DNA of 64,000 bases from Moringa oleifera. Its lineage: Eukaryota; Streptophyta; Magnoliopsida; Brassicales; Moringaceae. Position numbers and translations under genes: made by a program. Below the pieces are notes generated by a model, which was not told the DNA's origin, did no database searches, and saw nothing but the letters and a program-made list of their open reading frames with translations. The stretch is from contig JAJFZO010000229.1 in NCBI GenBank assembly GCA_021397835.1, forward strand, positions 124,001-188,000. The letters run 5' to 3'. Every line of letters starts with the position of its first letter. The first letter of the stretch is position 1. Below, piece after piece: positions 1 to 10,546 of this stretch.

Positions 1-165
1 ATACAACAGAGAAACTACTGAGTTCATATTTATTTAAAACAAAAGCAATCAAAAACTTCTCTTCTCAACAGACAAACACGGAGAACAGACGTACCCAAAG
101 AGTAACCCTGAAAGACTGGAAATCAACATCAACCACTGGACTGTCGATCACCCTTATATAATGAC
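1..165 (-). promoter_or_regulatory. 5' leader and TATA box of an F-box/FBD gene whose body lies off the left edge
   Basis: Positions 1 onward match base for base the leader region found 29,382 bases to the right (29,383 onward), directly upstream of the intact F-box-family gene at 27,096-29,178. A minus-strand TATA box (TATATAAG) lies at 153-160, in the same setting as the boxes at 13,158-13,165 and 29,535-29,542. I infer that the window opens inside the 5' leader of another F-box/FBD gene, read leftwards, with its coding exons just before position 1. The coding body is not visible. Confidence 0.7.
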
Positions 166-189
166 CTAAGAGAAGTTTCCTTGTAAACA

Positions 190-332
190 ACGATTCCTTT
201 TCCTTTTCAATCTCTTCCCTCGGCTGAAGATTCTGATCTTTTGGGATTTGAATACCAAATCACTCCTTTTCCTTTTCAATCTCTTCCCTCGGTCGGAGAT
301 TCTGATCTTTTGGGATTTGAATACCAAATCCT
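190..332. repeat. 69-bp minisatellite, two units
   Basis: The phrase AATCTCTTCCCTCGG recurs at 209 and 278, a spacing of exactly 69 bases, and the whole unit between the two is repeated. The related locus at 29,577-29,782 carries three units. The unit lies just upstream of the F-box TATA box; single diverged units occur at about 13,200 and 19,240 upstream of the other F-box copies, so amplification is recent and local. Confidence 0.88.
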
Positions 333-339
333 TAATATT

Positions 340-1300
340 TAATCACGAATGAAGTCCTGTCAAACATTACCCAGATGATCATATTATTATGATTATTAAA
401 TTTAAATAATAACAAAATTTTCAAGCATTAGTTTAAAACTAATTTTATTTTAAATTATGAAAATATTTTATATTAATGTTTATTTACTTAATTAAAATGT
501 TTATTTACGCTCTTAAAAATATGATACCGCTATTTTTGCGATTATCTTTAATATTATTTTTAATGAGTGGAATTATCCACGGTATTTTTAAATTTTAGAG
601 CAAATGTTAAATAAAAAAATTTTAATCCAATTTTTTTAATATAATCTAATTATGCAATGTACATATTATTTATCATGTTAAATATGAATTAATAAATTTA
701 TTCATAATAATATTAACAAATTATTTAAAATTAAAATTTTGAAAAATCAATTTAAAAATTAATTGAATTATTAATTTATTATGAAAATTTTTACTTAAAA
801 ATTATGAAAACAACAAAAGATCCATAAAATAAAATTGATGAGCTTATAGCGATTTCAAACTTGAATATTTTTATAAAATATTAATGAATTTTAAATTAAT
901 ATTTTTAAAAATAAGTCTTGCTTTTCACTCAATCATATGAAAATTACAATTAATAGTTACCTGAAAACTAAATGAAACGCCTTCCACATTTATCTTCCTT
1001 TCAAAGTTTTTTAATTAATAATTATTAGTTAATTATATTTAAATTTTGAAAATAATAATTTTTAAAAATCTTGAATCTTTTTTAAACTAACCCTTGATTC
1101 AATTTTGGATCCAACGATAACAAAATCATAAAATCGATTTCAAACCATTTTTTTTAAAGTATTAAAAGTTCTCCTATTGCAAATTAAATCCTATTTTATA
1201 AAATCATAGCCAAGCATAACATTTCATTCTGTATTTCACTTTTTATGCTAAAATTACATTTTCGATGATTGTAAATTTAATAAAGAAGAAAAAGAAATTT
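340..1300. other. AT-rich intergenic DNA, no gene seen
   Basis: The stretch is made of A/T runs with stop codons in all frames. It is related to the DNA upstream of the other F-box copies (13,260 onward, 19,320 onward, 29,800 onward), so it is old F-box promoter-distal flank, not unique sequence. I see no coding, RNA or transposon signal. Confidence 0.7.
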
Positions 1301-1663
1301 ATAAGAACTTATTGAGCTCAAGTTCTTATTTGTTCAGTCTACTGAAGAAATTGATTCTGAAATCACAACATGCTGCTCCTGTGTCTTGAGACTGGACAAG
1401 GAATGTGGATTATGCTAGAATAATCGGTTATTTTGCTAAAAAGCTTCTAATCTTGTATTTGAATGTGAGGCTAGTTTATGTTACATGTGGGCTTCACCGG
1501 AGCCTCTTCTTGCTTATTTCCAAGCTTTTCGTGTAACAGATGCTTGATAAAATTTGCTGGCTTTCCTGTTTGTTATGCTGTAGCCTATTTTACTGCATAG
1601 CCTTCTTCTGCTCGCAACAAGAAGAACAACCAAAGAAGTAAGAGCAGCCAATGCAGCGCCCTA

Positions 1664-1735
1664 ATGGATACTGGGAAAAGATCAGAAGAAACTGGCTTCC
1701 TTCACAGATTCATGTCAAAATTTTGGGTGAAAGAG
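1664..1735 (+). pseudogene. Relic F-box-family first exon in inverted orientation, upstream of ERF pseudogene
   Basis: These 72 bases encode 24 residues starting MDTGKRSEETGFLHRF and ending WVKE. They are followed directly by GTAAGC, the same length, ending and splice donor as first exons of the F-box/FBD genes (12,740-12,811 and 29,107-29,178 on the other strand). The preceding 100 bases also resemble the F-box leader. After the donor the similarity ends and no F-box or LRR exon follows. It therefore looks like the 5' end of an F-box gene copied head-to-head against the off-window F-box gene. It might still serve as a leader exon for a chimeric transcript. Confidence 0.65.
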
Positions 1736-2217
1736 GTAAGCAATTTTTGATTAATCAGTATTGTTTGCGAGATTTCCGATGGAATGGCTAAGCTGCGGTC
1801 ATGTGATGATTGTTTCTTTCCAAGTTTCTTACTGAAAGTGGTTTCTTTTGGGATCAAAACTCTTGAATGCTATGCTGTCTGTTTTGGACTCAGTTTGTGG
1901 CTCACGACTTGTGATACTGAGTGCGATAATGGATGCTGCCAACGTAGAGGGTTGCAGACGCCGCCAGAATTTGAAATGGATGCCATCCAACCAGTTGTGG
2001 ATCTTAATCATAATGGGCTCTGCGGAGCTCTGGCTTATTGAGTGGCCTCTTAGTCAAGTATTATACCCGTCCTATACCTTAAGTTACTTTCTTCCTGTGT
2101 CCATTTTATGCTCTCTAGGAATTTTTCAAAGTCATTTAAGGGAAAGTGACCATTGCACTCATTGATTTTATGAGCTCATATTTACGTGGGCATGAATTCA
2201 TAGTCTTCTTAGTTTCT

Positions 2218-2910
2218 ATGTGCTTACCCAATCTAGGTTCCCTGCAGCGAACCTAGAAGTTGGGAAGTCACCGACACTTAGTTGCATGGAATTTCTTATT
2301 TGCAAGTGACTCAACCACTGAGAATACAACATGGACACAAAACAGAAGTGATAACAGCGGCTTCAGCTATGTTCACAGGGTATAGTCAGAAGAAGAGCCG
2401 CCGATTGGGGCTACAATGTTATGCTTCTGAGGGTTTAGCTTTTCTGTCACACATGGCAGCATCAATGACCACATCACCACCACTTAGATCATCGATCAAA
2501 GTTATGCCCTATGAAAAGACCAGTGAGAGGAAGAGTTATGGAGGAGTGAGGTAGAGACCATGGGGTAAATGGTTGGGATACCCATAAAGCTACAAGGGTA
2601 TGGCTTGGGACCTTTGGTACAGTAGAGGTCGTCGCCAAAGCTTACAATGCATGGAGGTTTAGGGGAAATAGCGCCAAGCTAAATTTCCTAAAAAATGACA
2701 AGATGTTACTGACACCAATGCAGGGTTTTCTTGCTACCCAAACAACCATCCCAGTTATGTGCCTACATTTTTGGGCCCACAAACTTCTCTTTCTACACAA
2801 ATGTAGCCATTTTTCCAGTTGCAACCTTGTTAAAGGCTTTGTGGATATGTTGAAAGACGAGAGCTCCAATGAGCTCCATTTACAAAAGCCACCATTGCCA
2901 CCATCATCAT
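2218..2910 (+). pseudogene. AP2/ERF transcription factor pseudogene (ABR1-like), copy A
   Basis: Reading across frames, 2,530-2,695 recovers an AP2 DNA-binding domain: SYGGVR, an in-frame TAG where Gln is expected, RPWGKW, then in a shifted frame HKATRVWLGTFGT, then AKAYNAWRFRGNSAKLNF. These match the conserved blocks of the ERF fold (YRGVRQRPWGKW, ARVWLGTFDTAEAAARAYD, RGNKAKLNF). An N-terminal segment beginning MCLP at 2,218 is interrupted by a deletion, and a segment of about 47 bases near 2,390 that copy B keeps is missing. The stop, frameshifts and deletions make a functional protein very unlikely. Assignment to the ABR1/group X ERF branch is inference from the N-terminal start and the preserved part in copy B. 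Confidence 0.78.
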
Positions 2911-2939
2911 AGTCATCCTCTGCATACTCTCTGTTTTTA

Positions 2940-4530
2940 TATGCCTAACGCACTGTGTCACTTTATTTTTATTTAAATATAATAAATTTAAAAACCATTT
3001 TTACTCTTGTTAAATCATTAAAGTCGTAATCGAAATGTTAAACAAAAATTTATTTTAGTCGATACAAAAACTTTAAAGTTTATCTATGGATATTAAATAT
3101 TAACGTTTAATTTATCATTTAAAGTAAACGTAACGGTTTGATGAGACTTTTATCTTGATTATATTCAGATTAAATTAATATTTTATTTTTTTATTTAATT
3201 ATATAAAAAATAAAGTAAAATTATATAAAATGCTAGTGTTTAATCCATATTATCAATTTGGATAAATGAATTTTGACGTTATAGTGATTTTATACAATAA
3301 ATTTTGATATAAAATATTTTACAAGATATAAAAATATTCAAGTTATAGTCATAAAAAAATTTAAATTTTTTTAATACCAAAAACATATTTTTTAAAATTT
3401 ATACTATTAAAATTTTAAAAATTTATAAAAATAGCTATCGAACATTAAAGATGGCTCTAAGTCATTTATCACAATCTTGACTAATATGAGCAAGTTATTT
3501 CCCCTGCCATTCACAAGTAATTAAAAAATGATTAATAAAAAATTATCACAAATTGTGCCCTTGCTAGCAATTACCACATCTCCGGGGTTGTATGACTTCC
3601 ATACTTTGGTTTAAGTTCTAATTCTATCATGTACCTTAAGTATTTATTATCTAATAACCATTTTGTTTCATGTTTTAAAGATTTGAGATACACTTACACA
3701 AAAAGCTTTTAAATTTTTTAAATTTCTTTGGGTCCTTGTTGGTTTGCAAATGTGGCTTTAGACACCTAAATCCGTTTAGATGATTAATTTTATTTTATAT
3801 GGATATTTAATTGTAATATGTCCTATTTTGCGATAATATACGCATATATATTTCTCCTTTGTTATAGCTTTCATAAAATAATTTTTATAATATTTTTGGA
3901 ATTTAGATGGTTTGTATCCTAAACAATGTCAAAGAATTACAAATTAAGCTATCCGAGGCTTTTTATATTCTAATGAATGTCTCGAGAATTAATCTAAAGC
4001 GTTTGATTTTTTTTATGTATATATTTTCTTTCTCAATTTTAGAGCTTTCTACTCTATTTTTCTTTAAAAAATCTAATTCATGAGCTAAATTCTCTTTTTT
4101 CTTTAATTCAACTTTCTCTACTTCAATTCTATAATTTTTATTGAATTTTTCTTTAATGATTCTGATTTTTTTAATTAAAGTCTCTTTTTTCCTCACATAA
4201 ACTTATATAATTACACTAAAAATATAGCATATTTTTAATTCCTTTACTGACCCTCAAATGTTTCAAATTAAAGGATAGCATGTTTTTAATCCTCACATAG
4301 GCTTACATAATTACACTAAAGTGTCGCATCTTTTAATTTTTTTTAGTGATCCTCAAATTCTTCTAATAAATTACAATAAGACAATTTAGGTTCAAGATAG
4401 AATCATCTAACTTCAAAGCAATATGAGAAATGATTTATTCATTAGTTTATGGCACAAGCGGAAGGAACTCTCGTAAGGAAGATGGGGAATGTTGATACAT
4501 TTAATTTTATATTTGTTGGTATATTTTTAT
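2940..4530. other. AT-rich intergenic DNA, no gene seen
   Basis: Long A/T runs with frequent stops. A 77-codon lysine-rich open frame on the minus strand at 3,963-4,196 is compositional and is disrupted in the duplicate near 33,700, so it is not called. The stretch is the downstream flank of the ERF pseudogene and is repeated at 32,460-34,100. Confidence 0.6.
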
Positions 4531-4531
4531 A

Positions 4532-4606
4532 TTTTCATTTTTTCATACATTTTTTAATATTTATTTATAGTAAAAAACGGTGAACTTTTTCATTTTTTCA
4601 TACATT
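4532..4606. repeat. Duplication breakpoint with a 20-base direct repeat
   Basis: The 20 bases TTTTCATTTTTTCATACATT occur at 4,532-4,551 and again at 4,587-4,606. The second copy sits between the end of the duplicated ERF block (homology with 34,102 ends at 4,588) and the start of DRB homology (about 4,606). This is the signature of a short templated insertion at a rearrangement junction. Confidence 0.8.
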
Positions 4607-7600
4607 GACGCGTCTTTTTTTACAATCTTTTTCTTCTCCCTTTCAGGGATTGATCCCTCCTGGATGGAACCTTGCATTTTTCTCTGTGGTGGAGCTGAAC
4701 AGACTGGCATGACCGATCTTATTCTTACAGGCGGTGCCATGAAAGTAGAATGAACTCCTCCAAGATTTACTCTTTCAGAGACCGGTCTAGCTGAACCGGA
4801 AGGAATTCCAGTTTTCATTCTTGGTAGAGCTGAACTGCAGGTTGCCAAACTTTGTGGTCTGTGACCGATTGACGAAATCGGCCCCAGAGTTCTGATCATC
4901 ATAGAAGCGGTTGCAGCTGTTGATGGCCTAAGACTTCTATCAGAACTTGGTCTTGATGGATATTGGGGTCTCTGGGGAGGTCGAGAACAACTGGAACCAT
5001 GTTGGTTTTGTGAATGGAAGTCAACAGGCCGGATACTGAAACCCAAGCTCCTCTGAGAAGCCCATTCAAATTCGCCAGTTCCGTTTCCTTCCAACTGAAC
5101 AGTTTCAACTTTTCTTTCCAATTCAATATGCTTCTCTTTATCCTCCTCCTCAGAAGGTTCCTCTATTCTTGGTTCAGCATTAGCATGACCAGAAACAATG
5201 GGATCTGGTGTTACAGATGGAGGGAATCTAGATGATTCTTCTGTTTTCTCTTCATGTATCTCTTGAATCTTCACTGTGGACCTGCCTCTGACACAATCTT
5301 GGACTGAATGATTTGAGAAGTACAGTGATGGACCAGAGGTGGCGATTGTAAGTCTGGTAGCTACAGGAACAGGCTTTTGGTCCCTTGCAGGAACAAATAG
5401 ACACTGCTCTGGGTGGAAAATAGACTGCATATATGGAAAAATGTGAGGATTCGATGGAGGAGCCGGTGAAGCAGGAATTGTCAGCAGGCCATTCTGCAGC
5501 TGTAATAACTGTTCTTGCTGCCACACCTGGTACAGGGCCAATTCTGGGGAAAAACTAGGGTAAGCCCAGTGTTCAAAACATACAGGATATAAGCTTGGTG
5601 TTGGTGGAGTATGGTCCCTGTGCAGAGGAATTGATCTCCGCTGTCGTTGCTGGCAAGCAGTTTGCACTGGATGATGTTTTGCCTCAGATGGTCGCAGGGA
5701 TGCAAGAACAAGAGCAATGACAACCTGTTCCTGTTCTTCATTGCCTTTAATTTCTGATGAGGATGAAGATGGAGAACTCATGGATGATGAGCCAGATTGA
5801 GACACTAAATTGGTATAGCAAAAAGAGTAAGGAAGTTCAGAAGTATAAAACCGGTAAGCAGCTATAGAAGAAAAGGGGATATAAAACTAAACAAACTAAG
5901 GGCTCTGAACAAAGATCTGACAGAAAGGAGAAGATACATACATCTTTTCAGGGCAGACCAAGCAGTCATGGCTGCATTCTTCTGAGCTTGCTTCTTTGTC
6001 CTGGCCGGTTCCCCTGTAAAGGTCATTCCTGCAAGCTCCGCTGAGCATGAAAAAGTGGGTACATGGCCCGGTCCTGCTCGAACAGTGGAGTAAACTGGAA
6101 GGTTTAAGCCAGCTCTGTGAGCAGTCTCCTGAAGTAAATTTTTGTAGACTCCAGTTTCATCCTGAAAAGAACCAAATGCTCGTAATTCTATTGCTGCAAC
6201 CATACACAAGCAAAATGAAGATTGTAACAGCAAACTTAGAATCCACTGTCATAAGGGAAATCAGAAAAATAATTTGCACAGAAGTAAGCACTTAGGGCCA
6301 TGGAAAGTATGACGGTTTTGGCAAACCCATCATTTCTTAATTGCATCAGTCACTCAGTTTAGTTTTAAAAACAACTTTGTCAAACGTATGCTCATCTCTG
6401 CTCTCAAAGTATCTTAAAAAAGATCTTCCTAATTGCATTTAGGACTGCCTGCTGAGGATATTAAAGCAGCTCCTCACAAGCCTGAAACCTAAACCATTCA
6501 CTTAAATCGAATTTCATGTTACATCTAAGTTCTATTGAGATGGCAGGCAACAGAGTCATTGAGTAGAGAAATGCTACACTTTGCATGCAAAAAGCTGAAG
6601 GTCCATGGGAGCACATTCAAAATGTTTTTAGAAAGAAGGACATACTAGGGACTGTATTCCACAAGAAACTAGAGGATAAGAGATTAAAGTTTCTGTAAAT
6701 GAAATATACAATCCAAGGACGGACCAAGTTTGTAATAGAAAATTGTGCCCAAGATGATCCAAAGTTTCAGATTATTTTCCAAGGACATTGCAAACATTAA
6801 TTGCTTAATTTCTGTATAGTTAGTTAAATAACAACAATTACGATTAATGCTCATAATAAGCACTGTTATTTGTTCTACAATGATCCATTGGTGCTACACA
6901 AATCCAAAATGAAATTGTCCTTGACCTTTAATTCTGAGAGGTAAGCCTCTTTTTTATTGATAACCAAGGTGTATAGGATAATTCCACTGAAAACTAGTAG
7001 AAGGGACTATCCTCCTCATGGCCGTAAATTAACCACTGGGAAAACCTCTAGTGACACTGAGGGGAGTTGAACCTGGACTGGCTTACAAGTCGATTCTTGC
7101 GGACTAAACCCCTCAACGTTATGAGCTTATTTTTAAGCTCTCAAAGCATGAAACATCCATATCATCCACTGCTTCCTCCTTCTTACTTTGCTCCAAAGCC
7201 CCATTTCTTTTCCTCCATACCAACCGCAATCCGGATTATGATTTCTTCCTCCTCAGCTCCATGTTAGGTCTTTAGTTTCTTTTTCTACAAGCATTTCGCT
7301 TAAGCACCTCGGCATCATTTTCTACAATGAATCAACAATGCTGCCCCATAACCGTGGACCATAGTTTCTTGTCCCAAGGGTTTAGACTCATATGATTTAC
7401 ATATATTGGTATTTTGTAAGGAAATATCGGTTTGTCCAGCCAATACAAATATGTACAATCTGCTGAAAAGAGTTCGTCATATACCAGTACATTTTTGCTG
7501 TCCACCAAAAACTAGCGAAGTGTAAAATCAACAGATCAAAGGTAAATTCTAGAAAGAAGGAAAAGAAATTTGTAAACTGAATCAGTTAAAAGACAAATTC

Positions 7601-7850
7601 TAACCAGAACTTTTGCAGCTAATGCCCGGGAAGGACCCCTTTTTGCAAGTGTATTAAGAGCGACTTCAGCTGCAGCATGTTCTGCCTGTCTTAGAGTAGA
7701 GCAGAAGGCAGGGCTCTCGAAAGTCTCCCCATTGAAGTTGACAGTCGATTTGAATCGAGGTGCATGATCAGGTCCTTCCCGGATGCAGGAATAAGATGGC
7801 AAGTTGAAGCAACTTCTTTGAGCCAATTCTTGCAACTGGTTCTTATACAT
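4561..7850 (-). CDS. Double-stranded RNA-binding protein, DRB2/3/5-type, copy A (rearranged 3' end)
   Basis: Coding exons on the minus strand are 7,605-7,850, 5,942-6,161 and 4,561-5,804, giving 569 residues. The start is MYKNQLQELAQRSCFNLPSY, the conserved DRB N-terminus. Two dsRNA-binding motifs occupy about residues 1-70 and 86-155; the second keeps the RNA-contacting KKQAQKNAA helix, while the first has RQAEHAAAE. The rest is a long Ser/Pro/Gln-rich tail with the family-typical blocks YQVWQQEQLLQLQN, LTIATSGPSLYFSN and STVKIQEIHEEKT. DRB2-class proteins bind dsRNA and influence miRNA/siRNA pathways, including translational repression. The last 15 or so codons come from a duplication junction, and the native 3' UTR is missing. 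Introns carry GT-AG ends (donors GTTAGA, GTATGT). A leader intron (7,853-8,661) precedes the start codon. Confidence 0.9.
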
Positions 7851-8110
7851 GCCTAAATGAACAACATTGTCAAAACACTTAAAAGAAACCAAAACAATTC
7901 ATGTGAAACCGTACAAGAATTTTACTAACATTGTGACAAGAAGCAATAACTTATCTTCTCCCAGCACATTACAGAACCATTTAAAATTTCTTATCCATAA
8001 ACTTAAGTAACCCAGAAAGAGAGAAAGATAGAAAGTAATTATTCATCATTGCATTAATCAAATTCTTAATAAGTGTTTCCATAGATGTAGGCCTAATCTC
8101 TTACATCTCT
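4607..8110. repeat. Left copy of DRB duplication (pair of about 21,935-25,431)
   Basis: Exons, introns and the proximal leader intron of DRB copy A match copy B almost base for base. Similarity ends at the left inside the last exon (about 4,607) and at the right inside the leader intron (about 8,110, after CTCTGCCA). The longer leader intron, leader exon and promoter exist only in this copy. Confidence 0.9.
6949..7120 (-). mobile_element. tRNA-derived SINE relic in DRB copy A intron
   Basis: On the minus strand there is a GGTTCAACTCC block, one mismatch from the RNA polymerase III B-box consensus GGTTCGANTCC. A GGGTTTAGT A-box-like element lies about 30 bases upstream. The 3' end reads CACCTTGGTTATCAATAAAA, close to the CTTGGTTATCAAAA-type end seen in many plant SINEs. 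No target-site duplication was established. It is present at the same site in DRB copy B, so it inserted before the genes duplicated. Confidence 0.55.
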
Positions 8111-8661
8111 GCCACACATTTTCTCAGCCACCAAAGAGAAAATCAACAATGGTCAACACAAGATAAAATAGCTGATTGCTCTAACTTTACATTCATGAAT
8201 GAGGCAATACAATTCAAGCAGCTGAAGTGATCAGTCAAAAGGAATAAGTTTCCTTCCACTTCTCTGGGTAGAAAGGGAAAGCAGGAGAAATGGGACAAAA
8301 CATAAAACCTTGCTCAGATCGACCAGTTCGAAAAAGGTTTCTCTTTTCTTCAATTAAAAATTAAAAAAATTTAAATTATGCTACTTAAAATTCTTTTCCT
8401 ACATTTTCTCAGCGACCAAACTAAATGGAACTAAAATAAACCCACAACAGAAAACCCAATACCCACCTCGATCAAGCCGTCCAAACACACAAACACGTGA
8501 TGAAACACATATATTTCATTGTAGCAATGAGATTATCCGAATTAAAGCCTCGTTAATGAGAAAATGAGAAAAAAGAGAAGGCAAAGGGTACTCCTAGTAG
8601 GATAACTATCTAACGAGCATGTACAACGATCTAGTTGTAAACAAAAGATGAAATGACTGAC

Positions 8662-8805
8662 CTTATTAGCTGAAATTCTCCCGAGATTCACAGAAATGCT
8701 TGCGGGAAAAGCGAGATGACTAGTGGTGAAACAAGTGAGTCCTAGTCGTCAAGCTGATTCTGATAGCCACTTCAATTAGGCACTCTCTCTCTCTCTCTCT
8801 CGAAT
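8662..8805 (-). promoter_or_regulatory. DRB copy A leader exon and GA-repeat promoter region
   Basis: A good splice donor (ATAAG/GTCAGT, exon edge at 8,662) ends a noncoding leader exon. The acceptor (CATTTAG at about 7,853) lies two bases before the start codon. Just upstream, about 8,780-8,801, is a run of (GA)n on the coding strand, a common plant core-promoter feature. Copy B has no counterpart of this segment. The transcription start is not defined. Confidence 0.5.
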
Positions 8806-8929
8806 TGTAATTTTGGCACAAAAGGCAAAGTTTAGGATGAAAGGCAGTCCACGTCAGCACACTAGGAGTTTTGTGGGAATATGAGAATGTTGCAGGGAAT
8901 TTACTGGAAAAATTCACTTAAGTTTGAGT

Positions 8930-10080
8930 TATGATTCAATAAAAATTATTTTAAATTTTAAAATTATATTTGATATATTAAGATGATGAAAAATAATCAT
9001 TTAAATTTTTATTTGTTAATTTAAATTAAATTAAATTTTATTTAAAAATTTAAAATATTTAAATTAGAGATTTGTATTATGAAATTTGATTTAAAATTTT
9101 ATATATGTAAAAAAAAAATACTCAAGTTATTCTCACAAATAATTCTAAAAATTTTTGTGTATTGAAAATATTTTAAAAAAAATAATGAACACAAAAACAC
9201 TTTTAATTTTTTATAATTATTTAAATTAGTATCTAATTTAAACATAATTGATACATCATTATTATATTTGTTATTTTTTAACAATTAATTTAATTTAACA
9301 CGTAAATATAAATATTATATTGTATTAAGTTGCAATATATGTAGATATCACATTTTAAAATTTTATTTTCCTATAATTTTTTTAATGATTTTGAAATATA
9401 TCTACAAGATTTCAAAAATTAAGATTATAATGATATGATTTATATTGTCATATTTAAAAAATTTATCTATGATCATATATATAATTTTAATTTTAAAAAA
9501 ATAATAACCACATAATTGTTTATCATTAAGTAATTTTATAAATTAAAAGATTTTTAATACCAAATATTTTTATAAATTAAAATATAATTAATTTTAAACT
9601 CTTGTAATGTATTAAATGATTTTTTGTAATAATCAATTTAATAAATGTAATAATTAACAACAATTGGATTGCTGGGTAGTAATTGATGGACTTCCTTGTG
9701 AGACATTTTGTAGGCTTTTTACTAGTTTTATAGTTTTTGAAATTCTCGTGTATATGATTCAACTTCATAAAAAAAAAGTTTAAAAATTTTAAATATTAAT
9801 AATTTTTTCAAAAAATATATCACTAAAAAATTTAAAATATATATAAAAATAATTCACTTAAATTTTAAAAAAATTAAGTTGACTCATTTTAAAAATATTT
9901 CAATAATAAAAATAACATTAATTTTTTATAATAATGATAAGATTTAAATTAAAATTTGAATAAATTTTAAAATATTTTTTAATATTTATCTTAAATTTGT
10001 TAAAAATAAAATCTAATTTAATGTAAGTGTGTTTTTATATTTGTCATATGAACATTATATTTGTTCTCTCTACAAAACTC
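8930..10080. other. AT-rich intergenic DNA, no gene seen
   Basis: Very AT-rich DNA between the DRB copy A promoter and the 3' side of the first F-box gene. From about 9,340 it is related to 15,430 onward. No supported gene. Confidence 0.6.
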
Positions 10081-10330
10081 AAATATTTTTGCTTGTTACT
10101 GAAAACTAGAAGTGGTACGTAGTCTTTGGCAGCAGCCTTAAGGGTGTGTGAGTTGCCCCTCTCAATTTGATTAAATCATGTCATAAATTTATTCAGAGAG
10201 ATGTTTGCATGAAATTCATATTATCTCAGCTTCGAAAATCTTTTCAAGGAAAGGAAATACAGCTTACTTGTGAGACTGGGCTGAATTTAGAAGGTTAATC
10301 CGAGGCCATGAGTTACCAGATAATGAACAA
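9340..10330. repeat. 3' flank of F-box gene 1, repeated at about 15,430-16,450
   Basis: The flank downstream of the first F-box gene and that of the F-box pseudogene share long matches, for example the stretch around 9,700-9,750 versus 15,830-15,880 and the less AT-rich stretch 10,080-10,330 versus 16,200-16,450. Together with the gene bodies and upstream DNA they define a tandem repeat of about 6.1 kb (roughly 9.3-13.9 kb versus 15.4-19.6 kb). Divergence is much higher than for the DRB or ERF blocks, so this duplication is older. Confidence 0.75.
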
Positions 10331-10546
10331 ATAAATATAAATTTTATTATTTTAAATAAATAAATGATAAATATTCAGAAAATATTACTAATAAAAAAAC
10401 ATCATCCACTACCTCATTCAAAGTATTATCAAAACCCAATTCGAATCTGACCTTACACATTAATTTAAGAGAATAGAAGTTTAGCTAAACTGCACATAAG
10501 GAAGACAAAAGAATTAATCATCAATGAGAGAAAGGAATCCAACTCT

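Larger units (their letters stand above)
1..4590. repeat. Left copy of long duplicated block (pair of 29,383-34,102)
   Basis: Nearly every line of this stretch is repeated at 29,383-34,102 with only scattered substitutions and small indels. Larger differences are one fewer 69-base minisatellite unit, a roughly 47-base deletion inside the ERF pseudogene (near 2,390) and a small deletion near 2,235. The offset is 29,382 bases at the left end and about 29,514 at the right end. The near identity even in AT-rich noncoding DNA indicates a recent duplication. Similarity stops at about 4,588, where DRB coding sequence begins. Confidence 0.92.

Noticed and set aside
190..332. Short direct repeats considered as a CRISPR array
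   Set aside because: Units are contiguous without spacers and the genome is a plant.
1784..2165. Overlapping open frames of 85 and 105 codons on the plus strand
   Set aside because: The duplicate has a premature stop and frame differences; no domain recognised; they lie in the upstream region of the ERF pseudogene.
3963..4196. 77-codon lysine-rich open frame on the minus strand
   Set aside because: Composition follows the A/T-rich DNA; the duplicate near 33,700 is altered by indels; no start context or family similarity.
7061..7130. Possible minus-strand tRNA gene
   Set aside because: B-box-like and A-box-like elements are present, but no cloverleaf with a proper anticodon stem forms by eye; the TTGGTTATCAATAAAA end fits a SINE better.
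8720..8917. 65-codon minus-strand frame over the DRB copy A leader region
   Set aside because: It spans the GA microsatellite and promoter of DRB and has no family similarity.
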